A model generated the notes under the pieces. The model searched no databases and was not told the origin of the DNA. It worked only from the letters and a program-made list of their open reading frames with translations. This document shows positions 26,031-35,081 of a DNA stretch of 58,147 nt, piece by piece; the first letter of the stretch is position 1, and each line of letters begins with the position of its first letter. This DNA is from an uncultured Pelagibacteraceae bacterium (GTDB lineage: Bacteria > Pseudomonadota > Alphaproteobacteria > Pelagibacterales > Pelagibacteraceae). Location of the stretch: positions 1 to 58,147 of the forward strand of contig CACCIO010000006.1 in NCBI GenBank assembly GCA_902546085.1. The letters are read 5' to 3'. The position numbers were made by a program, and so were the translations under genes.

Positions 26031-26893
26031 TTAAAAAAGGAATAATATTAGCGGGAGGAATGGGAACTAGAATGAGTCCTTTAACCAAAGCTGTAAATAA
26101 GCAATTGTTACCAATTTATGATAAACCTTTAATATTTTATCCATTATCTATTTTGATGTTAGCAAAAATTAGAGATGTACTAATTATAGTCAATAAAGGT
26201 CAAATGGATCAATATAGAAAATTAATTCCAGATGGAAAAAAACTTGGGATGAAGATTGAGTATATCGAACAAGATAAACCTCGTGGGTTACCAGATGCTT
26301 TCATCTTAGGGGAAAAATTTATTAAAAAAGATAATGTCGCTATGATTTTGGGTGATAATTTTTTTTACGGCCAGTCATTGAGTAAAATGCTTTTTGATTG
26401 TGTAAAAATAAAAAAAGGTGCAAAAGTTGTACTTCACAAAGTTTCTAATCCTGAAAAATTTGGAGTAGCAACTGTTAAAGGAAAGAAAATTTTATCTATA
26501 AAAGAAAAACCAAAAAATTCAAAATCTGATTTGGCAGTAACAGGATTGTATTTTTTTGACAATAAAGTTGTAAAATTAGCAAATAAACTTAAGCCCTCTA
26601 AAAGAAATGAGCTTGAAATAGTAGATTTATTAAATAGTTACAGAAAAATTAACCAGCTATCTTCTGAATTTTTAGGAAGAGGTGGGGCGTGGTTGGATAC
26701 TGGTTCAATAGAAGATTTTTATAAAACAAGCAATTTTGTTTCAGCTATTGAGAATTTACAAGGTTTTAAAATAGCATGTTTAGAGGAAATATCTTTAAAT
26801 AATAATTGGATAAATAAAAATAAAGTTTATGAAGCTATAAAATTTTATGGAAATTGCGACTATTCTAAATATCTAAAAAAAATCATATCTTAA
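26027..26893 (+). CDS. rmlA: Glucose-1-phosphate thymidylyltransferase
   Basis: A 288-residue nucleotidyltransferase. It starts GIILAGGMGTRMSPLTKAVN with the RmlA continuation QLLPIYDKPLIFYPLSILM; IEQDKPRGLPDAFILGE, MILGDNFFYGQ and GRGGAWLDTGSIEDFYK complete the family pattern. It makes dTDP-glucose from dTTP and glucose-1-phosphate, the first step toward dTDP-rhamnose. It overlaps rmlB by four bases and shares one base with rmlC. Confidence 0.95.
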   Translation: MIKKGIILAGGMGTRMSPLTKAVNKQLLPIYDKPLIFYPLSILMLAKIRDVLIIVNKGQMDQYRKLIPDGKKLGMKIEYIEQDKPRGLPDAFILGEKFIKKDNVAMILGDNFFYGQSLSKMLFDCVKIKKGAKVVLHKVSNPEKFGVATVKGKKILSIKEKPKNSKSDLAVTGLYFFDNKVVKLANKLKPSKRNELEIVDLLNSYRKINQLSSEFLGRGGAWLDTGSIEDFYKTSNFVSAIENLQGFKIACLEEISLNNNWINKNKVYEAIKFYGNCDYSKYLKKIIS

Positions 26894-27420
26894 TGATTCA
26901 AAAAACAAAATTTAAAGATCTTTTTTTAATAAAAAATACTGCCCATAAAGATCAAAGAGGATATTTTAAAGAGTTAATTAGAGAAAATAAACTTAAAAAA
27001 AAATTTCTATTTTTAGTTATGTCTTGTTCAAAAAAAAATGTTGTAAGAGGTCTTCATATTCAGACAAAAAAACCTCAAGGTAAATTCGTAACTGTAATGA
27101 AAGGAAAAATTTTTGATGTTGCCCTAGATTTGAGAAAGAAATCTAAAACTTTTGGAAAAATTTATAGTTGTGTGTTAAGTGAAAAAAATTCAAACTCAAT
27201 ATTTATCCCACCAGGGTTTGCTCACGGTTTTCAATCCTTAGACAAAGAAACTTATGTTATCTACAGCTGCACTAAATACAGAGACAAAAAAAGTGAAATA
27301 ACAATAGATTTAAATGATAAAAATTTAAAAATTAAATGGCCATCTAAAATTAAAATTCTCTCAAACAAAGATAAAAAAGGAATTTCTTTTATAAATTATA
27401 AAAAAAATTATATTAAATGA
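26893..27420 (+). CDS. rmlC: dTDP-4-dehydrorhamnose 3,5-epimerase
   Basis: A 175-residue cupin-fold epimerase. Motifs are DQRGYFKELIRE, VVRGLHIQTKKPQGKFVTV with the catalytic His, IFDVALDLRKKSKTFGKI and FIPPGFAHGFQSL. It epimerises the 4-keto-6-deoxyglucose intermediate at C3 and C5. It sits between rmlA and the rmlD-like reductase with overlapping ends. Length is slightly under the usual 180-185. Confidence 0.92.
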   Translation: MIQKTKFKDLFLIKNTAHKDQRGYFKELIRENKLKKKFLFLVMSCSKKNVVRGLHIQTKKPQGKFVTVMKGKIFDVALDLRKKSKTFGKIYSCVLSEKNSNSIFIPPGFAHGFQSLDKETYVIYSCTKYRDKKSEITIDLNDKNLKIKWPSKIKILSNKDKKGISFINYKKNYIK

Positions 27421-28121
27421 AAAATCTTATTTTAGTTACTGGAGGTCAAGGTAGATTTGCAAAGGTTTTGAAAAAAAATAATAAATTTCTAAATCTTTAT
27501 TTTGCGTCAAAAAAAGAGTGTAATATTTTAAATATTAAGTCTCTTGAAAAAATAATAAAAAAATTAAAGCCAAAAATAATTTTACATTGTGCGGGTTTGT
27601 CAAGACCAATGGAAATTCATCAAAAAAATATTGAAAAAAGTATTGATTTAAATATTGTTGGAACTGCAAATGTAGTCAAAGTTTGTAAAAAAAATAATAT
27701 TAAAATAATTTATTTTTCAACAGGATATGTTTATGAGGGCAAAAAAGGAAATTATTCAGAAAAAGACCCTGTGAAACCATTTAATAATTACGGCTTGTCA
27801 AAACTAGGGGGTGAGTGTGCTGTGATGATGTATAAAAATTCTCTAATTTTAAGAATTACAATGACTGAAAGTCCATTTATGCATAAAAAAGCATACACTA
27901 ATCTAAAATCTAATTTTATGTTTCATGAAGACCTAGTAAAAATTTTACCAAAAATTATAAATTATAAAGGCATTTTAAATGTAGGAGGGAAAACTCAGTC
28001 AGTTTTTTCTTTTGCTAAATTACATAATAAAAAAGTAAAAAAAATTAAATTAAATATTAAAGATAAACTACCATTTAATCAAACCATGAACACTTCTGTG
28101 TTAAAAAGATTAATTAAATAG
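27417..28121 (+). CDS. NAD(P)-dependent sugar-nucleotide reductase, short RmlD-like
   Basis: A 234-residue short-chain dehydrogenase in the position of rmlD. It has ILVTGGQGRFAKVLKK, LHCAGLSRPMEIHQKN, IYFSTGYVYEGKKGNYSE and a catalytic YGLSKLGGE (YxxxK). RmlD proteins are usually near 290 residues; this one lacks about 50 residues, mainly in the substrate domain. It may still reduce dTDP-4-keto-rhamnose to dTDP-rhamnose, or produce another deoxy sugar. Reduction of a 4-keto sugar is inferred from the operon. Confidence 0.8.
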   Translation: MKNLILVTGGQGRFAKVLKKNNKFLNLYFASKKECNILNIKSLEKIIKKLKPKIILHCAGLSRPMEIHQKNIEKSIDLNIVGTANVVKVCKKNNIKIIYFSTGYVYEGKKGNYSEKDPVKPFNNYGLSKLGGECAVMMYKNSLILRITMTESPFMHKKAYTNLKSNFMFHEDLVKILPKIINYKGILNVGGKTQSVFSFAKLHNKKVKKIKLNIKDKLPFNQTMNTSVLKRLIK

Positions 28122-28194
28122 TACTTTTGTAAGACTTATCCACAGCCTATTTATTGGTTTGAAATTACTTTATTAAATAATAACTTAACGGTCG

Positions 28195-29229
28195 ATGAGA
28201 ATTGAAGAAGAGTTAAAATTAGATTATTCAGACGTTTTATTTAGACCTAAGAGAAGTACTCTAAAAAGCCGAAAAGATGTTAATCTTTTAAGGACTTATA
28301 GATTCAAGTACAGTAAAAATGAATGGTCGGGTATTCCTATCATGGCAGCAAATATGGATGGAGTTGGAGAATTAAGTGTTGCTGAAAAATTAAATGAATA
28401 TGGAATGATAACATCTTTAACAAAACAACATGATGTTAAAAAAATTAAACAAAATAAAAATATTAAAAAAATATTTTCTAATATCGCACTTAGTGTCGGT
28501 ATAAAGAAAGAAGATTTTCAAAATTTAGATAAGGTATTAAAAGAATTTAGTTTTTTTAAATTTATTTGTATTGATGTTGCTAATGGATACACAGAACATT
28601 TCACTAATTTCATTAAATCAGTAAGAGATAAATATCCTACTAAAACAATCATTGCTGGTAACGTAGTAACAGCAGATATGACTCAAGAATTAGTTTTAAG
28701 CGGTGCAGATATTGTTAAAGTTGGAATTGGACCTGGAAGTGTTTGTACAACAAGAATTCAAACCGGTGTTGGTTATCCTCAACTAAGTGCGGTAATAGAA
28801 TGTGCTGATGCTGCACATGGGCTTGGTGCACATGTAATAGCAGATGGTGGTTGTACATGTCCAGGAGATGTAGCCAAAGGTTTTGGAGGTGGCGCAGATT
28901 TCGTAATGCTTGGAGGTATGCTTGCTGGACATGATGAAGGAAATGGTAAAATTGTTAAAGTTAATGGAGAAAAATACATAGAATTCTATGGATCTAGTTC
29001 TGAGGTTGCTAATAAAAAACACTATGGTGGACTGTCAGATTATAGAAGTAGTGAAGGAAGGAAAGTTAGGGTAAAATACAGAGGTAAAATAAACGACACG
29101 ATCTTAAATATTCTTGGTGGTGTAAGAAGCAGCTGTACTTATGTTGGTGCTCCTTCGCTCAAACAATTAAGTAAATGCACTACATTTGTAAGAGTATCAA
29201 ATCAGTTTAATGATAGTTTAATTAAGTAA
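28195..29229 (+). CDS. guaC: GMP reductase
   Basis: A 344-residue IMPDH/GMPR-family barrel enzyme that reduces GMP to IMP with NADPH. DYSDVLFRPKRSTLKSR and GIPIMAANMDGVG are GuaC rather than GuaB versions; no CBS domains are present. The catalytic Cys184 is in GIGPGSVCTTRIQTGVGYPQ, equivalent to Cys186 of the E. coli enzyme, and VIADGGCTCPGDVAKGFGGG follows. It lies downstream of the sugar operon after 73 bases and converges with a purine phosphoribosyltransferase gene one base away, a purine-salvage pair. Confidence 0.93.
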   Translation: MRIEEELKLDYSDVLFRPKRSTLKSRKDVNLLRTYRFKYSKNEWSGIPIMAANMDGVGELSVAEKLNEYGMITSLTKQHDVKKIKQNKNIKKIFSNIALSVGIKKEDFQNLDKVLKEFSFFKFICIDVANGYTEHFTNFIKSVRDKYPTKTIIAGNVVTADMTQELVLSGADIVKVGIGPGSVCTTRIQTGVGYPQLSAVIECADAAHGLGAHVIADGGCTCPGDVAKGFGGGADFVMLGGMLAGHDEGNGKIVKVNGEKYIEFYGSSSEVANKKHYGGLSDYRSSEGRKVRVKYRGKINDTILNILGGVRSSCTYVGAPSLKQLSKCTTFVRVSNQFNDSLIK

Positions 29230-29230
29230 T

Positions 29231-29749
29231 TTATTTTTCAAACTTAAAATCTTTAATATTTGTAGTTTCATATTTTTCAAAAGGCATATGTATCCATGGA
29301 GAATCTTTTAAATAATCTACAGAATAATCAGGTTTAAATTTTGAAGTTGATTTATGCCATATAACTGCAGTTTTAATTTTTTCTTCTAAATAAAATCCAT
29401 AAAAATGCTCCAACCATTTAATGCTTTTTATTAAAGTTTTTCCAGAGTCTGCTAAATCATCAACTAATAAAACATGTGAACCTAAATTTGGAGTAGTTTT
29501 TGCTAAATCTCTTGAAAAAGTAAATTGACCTTGTTGGTTTTTAATATCATCGCTATCACCATGGTAGGATTCAACCGATAAGATTGCTAAAGGTACATTA
29601 AAAAGTCTGCAAAAGACATCTCCTACTCTCAATCCACCTTTTGCAATACAAATAATTTGATTAAATTTTAAATTATCTTTATGAATTTTTTTAGCTAATT
29701 GCTCTATCTTTTTGTGATAATCTTCCCAACTTATATAAATATCTTTCAT
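29231..29749 (-). CDS. Purine (xanthine/guanine-type) phosphoribosyltransferase
   Basis: A 172-residue type I phosphoribosyltransferase. The PRPP-binding motif is VLLVDDLADSGKTL and an IICIAKGGLRVGDVF segment precedes it, as in Gpt/XprT-like enzymes; the end TAVIWHKSTSKFKPDY followed by DSPWIHMPFE resembles the xanthine-guanine branch. It would salvage xanthine, guanine or hypoxanthine. Its ATG is only six bases downstream of the CCA end of the tRNA on the same strand, so its mRNA would be nearly leaderless after tRNA processing. Confidence 0.88.
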   Translation of the reverse strand: MKDIYISWEDYHKKIEQLAKKIHKDNLKFNQIICIAKGGLRVGDVFCRLFNVPLAILSVESYHGDSDDIKNQQGQFTFSRDLAKTTPNLGSHVLLVDDLADSGKTLIKSIKWLEHFYGFYLEEKIKTAVIWHKSTSKFKPDYSVDYLKDSPWIHMPFEKYETTNIKDFKFEK

Positions 29750-29755
29750 AATTTA

Positions 29756-29832
29756 TGGTAGCGGGAAGTGGGATCGAACCACTGACCTCGGGCTTATGAG
29801 TCCCGCGCTCTAACCAACTGAGCTACCCCGCC
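29756..29832 (-). tRNA. tRNA with CAU anticodon (probably elongator tRNA-Met)
   Basis: The 77-base minus-strand sequence begins GGCGGGGUAGCUCAGUUGG and ends CCCGCUACCA with encoded CCA. The acceptor stem GGCGGGG pairs UCCCGCU (terminal G-U pairs), the D-arm has AGCUCAGUUGGUUAGAGC, the anticodon loop is CUCAUAA (CAU), and the T-arm is AGUGG-UUCGAUC-CCACU. It is not initiator tRNA: the 1:72 position is G-U and the anticodon stem lacks the three G-C pairs ending it (A31 faces G39). A lysidine-modified tRNA-Ile2 is the alternative. Confidence 0.95.
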
Positions 29833-29847
29833 TTAATTGATTAATGT

Positions 29848-29875
29848 CTTATAATATAAATCTTTATTGTTTCAA
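29848..29875 (-). promoter_or_regulatory. Promoter of the tRNA
   Basis: Reading leftward, TTGAAA (29875-29870) and TATAAG (29853-29848) are separated by 16 bases and lie 15 bases before the tRNA 5' end. It would also drive the phosphoribosyltransferase gene behind the tRNA. Confidence 0.6.
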
Positions 29876-29900
29876 TAAACTTTTTAAATCAAATTCTAAA

Positions 29901-30110
29901 CTAAATAATAAAATAAACAGCTAACAAACTTACTAGACCAGCTAAAATAATTGAAAAAACAATTCTTTTTTTTAGTGTTCTTTTTTGATCTAACCTAACT
30001 CTATTTAGCAATACATTTACGTTAGTTGTTTTAATTTTATTTATTTCCAAATCTTTATTTGAAGAAATATCAGGATTAAATAATGTATTGTCTAAATCGT
30101 TTTTTTTCAC
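29901..30110 (-). CDS. Small tail-anchored membrane protein
   Basis: A 69-residue protein with a polar N-terminus and one C-terminal hydrophobic helix (IVFSIILAGLVSLLAVYFII). The stretch NVNVLLNRVRLDQKRTLKKR resembles NVDVLKQRLLEERKKEKVKR in the small protein at 43006-43203, so these are paralogues. No family name is known to me. It lies between the tRNA promoter and the flavoprotein gene at 30160, all leftward. Conservation of two copies argues it is a real gene. Confidence 0.65.
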   Translation of the reverse strand: MKKNDLDNTLFNPDISSNKDLEINKIKTTNVNVLLNRVRLDQKRTLKKRIVFSIILAGLVSLLAVYFII

Positions 30111-30159
30111 ACTTAATTTAATCAGCTAATCATGTTAAATACAATAAAATTTAGAGATA

Positions 30160-32604
30160 TTAAGTTCTTCTAAAATCTTTAGTATTTAGTGGTTTTGAAA
30201 TAATTTCGACCGGATATTTGATCTTTTCAATTTCTATAAACAAATTTTTATTTCTAAGTGTTTCTATTGTGTTTCCTGAATTGACATAACCATAAGATAG
30301 ATTTTTATCAAAACAGAATGAGTAATTTCCTGAAGTTGTTTTTCCAATAATTTTATTTTCTAAATAAATAGGTTCTTCATGTAGCAACAATGGTTCACCA
30401 GGTTTACTATCTTTTAAAGTAAACATCATCATCGTTTTATCTAACGGTTTATCTTTAATCTTTAATAAAGCGTCTTTACCTATAAAATTAACATTTTTTT
30501 TATAGCTAATTGTAAACTTTAAACCTGCTTGGTACTGATTTTCTTCTGGAGATATATCATGGCCCCAATGTACAAAACCACTTTCCATTCGCATTATGTC
30601 CATCGCATGCATTCCACAATGAGATAAATCAAAATTTTTACCTTCTTCAATTAAATTTTGATATAATTTTAAAGCGTTTTCTTTACCAACGTATAATTCA
30701 AATCCAAGTTCACCAACATAAGATATTCTTTGCGCCCAAACTTTAATATTATTTATCTTAACATTTTTACCTGTACCAAATTTAAAATTTTCAGAACTAA
30801 AATCATCACTACTTATTTTTTGAATCATATTTCTACTTTTAGGACCAAACAAACCAAGACAACAAATACTTTCCGTAACATCTAAAAATTCAACTTCTTT
30901 AGACAAGTATTTGAGGATATGATATTTATCTCTTTCTCTTGTTGACGCTGAACTAACTATTCTAAAATAGTTTTTATCAAGACAAACAACTGTTAAATCT
31001 GTTTCGATACCACCATCCTCATTTAGCATATGAGTATAAGTAGTTTTTCCAATTTCATTTTTAATATTAGCTGTACAAATTTTTTGTAAATCACTATGAA
31101 TTTTTTCACCTTTCAAATCGAATTTTGAAAAAGTTGAAAAATCAAAAAGTCCAACATTTTCTCTAGCATTTGTGGTTTCATATTTTGCTGATGGATACCA
31201 ATTTTGGTAATTAAAACTATATTCATATTCTGGTTTTTCTCCATTTAAGGAATACCACATAGGTCGTTCAAAACCTCCTGCCACACCAAAACAAGCTCCA
31301 GCTTTTTTTAATTCATCATGATAAGGTAATAATTTTTCATTTCTTGATGTTGAATGTTGTTTAAAAGGCCAATGCATCCCATAAAGATCACCTAAACTTT
31401 CAGTAACTCTATCCATAATAAATTTTTTAGATGAGTGAAACTTTTGGAATCTTTTTATATCTAGGGAAAATAAGTCTTCATTTATATGTCCATTAATTAT
31501 CCATTCTGCAGTTACTCTTCCTGCTCCCCCAGAACTTGCGATACCAATGCTATTAAAGCCACAACACGTGTAAAGATTTTTTACTTCTGGTGTTTCCCCA
31601 AGTAAATACTGAGTATCGGGTGTAAAGGACTCAGGTCCTGAAAAAAATTTTCTAATACCTGCATTTTCTAACATCGGTAGCCTATGAAAAGATTTTTCAA
31701 GGTAAGGTTCAAAGTGGTCAAAATCATCCGGAAACTCTCCAAATGAAAAATGATCAGGAACTATTCCACTATCTTTAAAGGCAGGTTTTGCATTAGGTTC
31801 AAAAATTCCAATTAACATTTTTCCAGCATCTTCCTTTAAATAAAGACAAGCATTGTAATCTCTCAAAACAGGTAAATCTTTAGGAAGATCTTTCATTGGT
31901 TCTGTAATCACATAGAAGTGTTCATTAGGATATAGCGGAACACTAACACCAATATCTTCTCCAATTTGTCTAGACCACATTCCTGTAGCTAAAACTACAT
32001 ATTCACAATCAATTTTCCCTTGAATAGTTTCAACACCACATATTCTTTTATCTTTAACTAAAATTTTTTTCACTGGTGACTTCTCAAATATTCGAACACC
32101 CAACATTTTAGCTGCTTTAGCTAATACATTGGTTACTCCAACTGGATCTGCCTGACCATCTTTAGGCATATAAACACCACCAACAAGATCCTCGTTTTTT
32201 AAAACAGGGTATAATTCTTTTATTCTATCTTTATTTAATACCTCTACTTCAACATTAGATAATTGTGCTGTTGTAGCCTGTCTTAACAACTCCTGCATCC
32301 TCTCCATAGATGACGCAACTGTTATTGCTCCATTTTGTTTAAGACCAGTAGATAATCCTGTAGTTTTTTCTAATTCTTTATAAAGATCTAAGGAATACTT
32401 TCTTAATTTGGTGATTGTAGAAGTTGCCCCTAATTGCCCTATTAATCCTGCAGCATGCCAAGTTGTACCAGATGTTAATTGATCTCTTTCTAATAAAACC
32501 ACATTTTTCCAACCATACTTTGCTAAATGATAAGCACAAGAAGTACCTGCAACTCCACCTCCAATTACAACTACCTTTGCGCTTGAAGGATGGTTTTTTT
32601 CCAT
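30160..32604 (-). CDS. FAD-dependent dimethylglycine/sarcosine dehydrogenase-like protein (DAO + GcvT)
   Basis: An 814-residue, two-part enzyme. Residues 1 to about 400 are a DAO-type flavoprotein with VVVIGGGVAGTSCAYHLAKYG and SGTTWHAAGLIG; His50 sits where dimethylglycine dehydrogenase carries covalent FAD. Residues from about 420 are a GcvT-like folate domain with SYVGELGFELYV, DIMRMESGF and ENQYQAGLKFTI. Such enzymes oxidatively N-demethylate amines and pass the one-carbon unit to tetrahydrofolate. It follows ald by two bases in the leftward group ending the taurine region, so a methylated amine or N-methyltaurine-like substrate is an attractive inference; dimethylglycine or sarcosine are the default. 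Confidence 0.88.
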   Translation of the reverse strand: MEKNHPSSAKVVVIGGGVAGTSCAYHLAKYGWKNVVLLERDQLTSGTTWHAAGLIGQLGATSTITKLRKYSLDLYKELEKTTGLSTGLKQNGAITVASSMERMQELLRQATTAQLSNVEVEVLNKDRIKELYPVLKNEDLVGGVYMPKDGQADPVGVTNVLAKAAKMLGVRIFEKSPVKKILVKDKRICGVETIQGKIDCEYVVLATGMWSRQIGEDIGVSVPLYPNEHFYVITEPMKDLPKDLPVLRDYNACLYLKEDAGKMLIGIFEPNAKPAFKDSGIVPDHFSFGEFPDDFDHFEPYLEKSFHRLPMLENAGIRKFFSGPESFTPDTQYLLGETPEVKNLYTCCGFNSIGIASSGGAGRVTAEWIINGHINEDLFSLDIKRFQKFHSSKKFIMDRVTESLGDLYGMHWPFKQHSTSRNEKLLPYHDELKKAGACFGVAGGFERPMWYSLNGEKPEYEYSFNYQNWYPSAKYETTNARENVGLFDFSTFSKFDLKGEKIHSDLQKICTANIKNEIGKTTYTHMLNEDGGIETDLTVVCLDKNYFRIVSSASTRERDKYHILKYLSKEVEFLDVTESICCLGLFGPKSRNMIQKISSDDFSSENFKFGTGKNVKINNIKVWAQRISYVGELGFELYVGKENALKLYQNLIEEGKNFDLSHCGMHAMDIMRMESGFVHWGHDISPEENQYQAGLKFTISYKKNVNFIGKDALLKIKDKPLDKTMMMFTLKDSKPGEPLLLHEEPIYLENKIIGKTTSGNYSFCFDKNLSYGYVNSGNTIETLRNKNLFIEIEKIKYPVEIISKPLNTKDFRRT

Positions 32605-32606
32605 TT

Positions 32607-33725
32607 CTAGTGTTTGATGGCTTCTCCAGGCTCTACAAACTTATGTCCAAAGACATCAGCAACTGCTTTATAAGTTACTTGACCTTTGTGAACATTTAAC
32701 CCTGCCAAAAAGTTTTTATCTTCGCTTAATGCTTTTTGATAACCTTTGTTAGCAAGTTTAACTAAGAAAGGTAAAGTTGCATTATTTAATGCCAATGTTG
32801 AAGTTCTAGGAACACCTCCTGGCATATTTGCTACACAATAATGAACTACATCATCGACTATATAAGTTGGGTCACCGTGTGTTGTAGGTTTGCTAGTTTC
32901 TACACAACCTCCTTGATCTATGGCAACATCAACAATTACAGAACCTCTTTTCATTGTTTTAATCATTTGTTTAGTAATTAATTTTGGTGCTTCTGCTCCT
33001 GGAATTAATACACCGCCAACCAATAAATCTGCCTCAGCAACTAATTTATCTAAATCTGTTTTATCACTTTGTTCTGGAATAATTTTATCTCCAAACATTT
33101 CGACAAGTTGTTTTAATCTAGCCTCAGATTTATCAACAATGTGAACTTTTGCTTGCATACCTGTTGCAATCACTGCAGCATTTTCTCCAACTACGCCCCC
33201 ACCCAAGATAACAACTGTTCCACCTGATACACCTGGTGCTCCTCCCAAAAGCAATCCTCTACCATTTTGATTTTTTTCTAAGCAGTGAGCTCCTGCTTGT
33301 ACAGACATTCTGCCTGCAACAGCACTCATTGGAGCAAGTAAAGGTAATCTTCCATTATCATCCGTTACTGTTTCATATGCAATATTAATACTTTTAGATT
33401 TTATTAATCCGTTAGTTAGTTCTTTCGCAGCCGCTAGATGAAGATAAGTATATACGATTTGATTTTCTCTAATCATATCAACTTCTACTTTTTGAGGTTC
33501 TTTTACTTTAACAATTATTTCAGAATCATTAAAAATGTCTGCTGCACTATCAGCAATTTTAGCTCCAGCTTTTAAATATTGATCATTTTCAAAACCAGCT
33601 TCAAATCCACCATTGTTTTCTACTAAAACCTCATGGCCCTCTGAAACTAAAGTTTTAACGCTATCTGGTGTTAAACCAATTCTATTTTCTTGAGGTTTTA
33701 TTTCTTTAGGAACTCCAATTTTCAT
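32607..33725 (-). CDS. ald: Alanine dehydrogenase
   Basis: A 372-residue NAD-dependent alanine dehydrogenase. MKIGVPKEIKPQENRIGLTP, YTYLHLAAAKELTNGLI (active-site His), LLAPMSAVAGRMSVQAGAH, the Rossmann motif VVILGGGVVGENAAVIATGM and MPGGVPRTSTLALNNATLPF are all standard. It regenerates pyruvate and releases ammonia from the alanine formed by the adjacent aminotransferase, as in classical taurine catabolism. Nine bases separate it from that gene upstream. Confidence 0.96.
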   Translation of the reverse strand: MKIGVPKEIKPQENRIGLTPDSVKTLVSEGHEVLVENNGGFEAGFENDQYLKAGAKIADSAADIFNDSEIIVKVKEPQKVEVDMIRENQIVYTYLHLAAAKELTNGLIKSKSINIAYETVTDDNGRLPLLAPMSAVAGRMSVQAGAHCLEKNQNGRGLLLGGAPGVSGGTVVILGGGVVGENAAVIATGMQAKVHIVDKSEARLKQLVEMFGDKIIPEQSDKTDLDKLVAEADLLVGGVLIPGAEAPKLITKQMIKTMKRGSVIVDVAIDQGGCVETSKPTTHGDPTYIVDDVVHYCVANMPGGVPRTSTLALNNATLPFLVKLANKGYQKALSEDKNFLAGLNVHKGQVTYKAVADVFGHKFVEPGEAIKH

Positions 33726-33734
33726 AAATGAAAA

Positions 33735-35081
33735 TTAATTCTTTTTACTTTTTGCGTAATTTGTTATTCCTTTTCGAAGTTTTTCAATTATCTCATCTAT
33801 ATGTTTTTTTTCACAAATAAACATTGGAGCAATAATTAAACAATCACCAGTAGCTTTGAAATTTACTCCTGCTTCATAACAATGTTTGAAACAGGTTAAA
33901 CCTGCAGCGCCTGGTTTTTTATCCATAACAATATCAATACCACCCATCATTCCATATCCCCTAATATTATCAACTACATCGATATCTTTTAATGACATCA
34001 AGCCTTCTTGGAAATAAGGTGATAAATTTTTAGCTCTGTTAAAGATATCATCCTTTTCAATGATATCTTGCACTGCCAATCCAGCGGCAACTGAAATTGG
34101 GATTCCTGAATAAGTATATCCATGAAATAATTCAATTGTTCCTTTAGGAGCATTTTCTGAAATTGCATCATAAATATCCTCTTTACATGCAACAACTCCC
34201 ATCGGGCTAATTCCATTAGTTGTAGCTTTTGCCATTGTCATCATGTCTGGAGTTACTCCGTACTCCTGTGAGGCAAATGGGGAACCAGTTCTTCCCCAGC
34301 CTGTAATTACTTCATCAAAAATTAAAAGTATTCCGTGTTTATCACAAATCTCTCTTAATCTTTGTAAGTATCCTTTTGGTGGAACTAATGTACCTGTTGA
34401 TCCCGCAATAGGTTCAACAATACAAGCAGCAATATTTTCCGCTCCAAAGTTCATACAAATTCTTTCTAAGTCTTCTGCTAACTCAACACCAGTATCTGGT
34501 TGACCACTTACGAACTTATGTTCAGGTAAATGTGTATGTCTCATATGAACAACACCTGGCATTAATACACTTGCAAAAGTTTTTACGTTATTTACCATAC
34601 CTCCAACAGAGGTCGCACCAATATTCATTCCATGGTAACCTCTTTCTCTACCGACAAATCTAAATCTTTGACTATCTCCTCTTGCTCTATGATAAGCGAT
34701 TGCAATTTTAATTGCTGTTTCAACAGCTGTTGAACCACAAATAGTATAAAACATTCTATTTAAGTTTCCTGGAGTATGTTTTGAAATTCTAGTCGCTAAC
34801 TCGAATGATCCACCAAAACCTTGTTGGAAAGGTTGACAATAATCTAAAGTTTTTAATTGATTTGTTATTGCTTCAATAATTTCTTCCCTACCATGCCCCA
34901 AAGGATTACAAAACAATCCTGAACTTGCATCAATTTGAGTTTGTCCTTGATGGTTTTTTAAATACACACCCTTGGCTTCAACAATCAATCTTGGGTTTTC
35001 TTTGAAATCTTTGTTAGATGTAAATGGCATCCAATGCTCATTTAAAGAATTTGGAATTGCTGTTTTATTTTGTGTGCTCAT
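33735..35081 (-). CDS. Omega-amino acid:pyruvate aminotransferase (taurine or beta-alanine)
   Basis: A 448-residue class III PLP aminotransferase. EHWMPFTSNKDFKENPRLI and LDYCQPFQQGFGGSFELATR are typical of omega-amino acid:pyruvate aminotransferases. The cofactor Asp256 is in LLIFDEVITGWGRTG and the PLP Lys285 in MTMAKATTNGISPMG. It would transfer the amine of taurine (Tpa role, giving sulfoacetaldehyde) or of beta-alanine to pyruvate. Context of tauABC divergent and ald downstream favours taurine. Sequence alone does not separate Tpa from beta-alanine enzymes. Confidence 0.88.
   Translation of the reverse strand: MSTQNKTAIPNSLNEHWMPFTSNKDFKENPRLIVEAKGVYLKNHQGQTQIDASSGLFCNPLGHGREEIIEAITNQLKTLDYCQPFQQGFGGSFELATRISKHTPGNLNRMFYTICGSTAVETAIKIAIAYHRARGDSQRFRFVGRERGYHGMNIGATSVGGMVNNVKTFASVLMPGVVHMRHTHLPEHKFVSGQPDTGVELAEDLERICMNFGAENIAACIVEPIAGSTGTLVPPKGYLQRLREICDKHGILLIFDEVITGWGRTGSPFASQEYGVTPDMMTMAKATTNGISPMGVVACKEDIYDAISENAPKGTIELFHGYTYSGIPISVAAGLAVQDIIEKDDIFNRAKNLSPYFQEGLMSLKDIDVVDNIRGYGMMGGIDIVMDKKPGAAGLTCFKHCYEAGVNFKATGDCLIIAPMFICEKKHIDEIIEKLRKGITNYAKSKKN

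Noticed and set aside
28136-28144. Perfect DnaA-box 9-mer TTATCCACA upstream of guaC
   Set aside because: A single 9-mer of this composition is expected about once by chance in an AT-rich window of this size; no second box, AT-rich unwinding element or replication gene is near, so an origin is not supported.
28779-29022. Leftward open frames opposite guaC, and similar antisense frames opposite tctA, tauC, spermidine genes and others
   Set aside because: They lie wholly inside well-supported genes, have no family features and mirror the codon pattern of the true gene.
29756-29832. Initiator tRNA-fMet
   Set aside because: The 1:72 pair is G-U rather than the C-A mismatch and the three consecutive G-C pairs next to the anticodon loop are missing.
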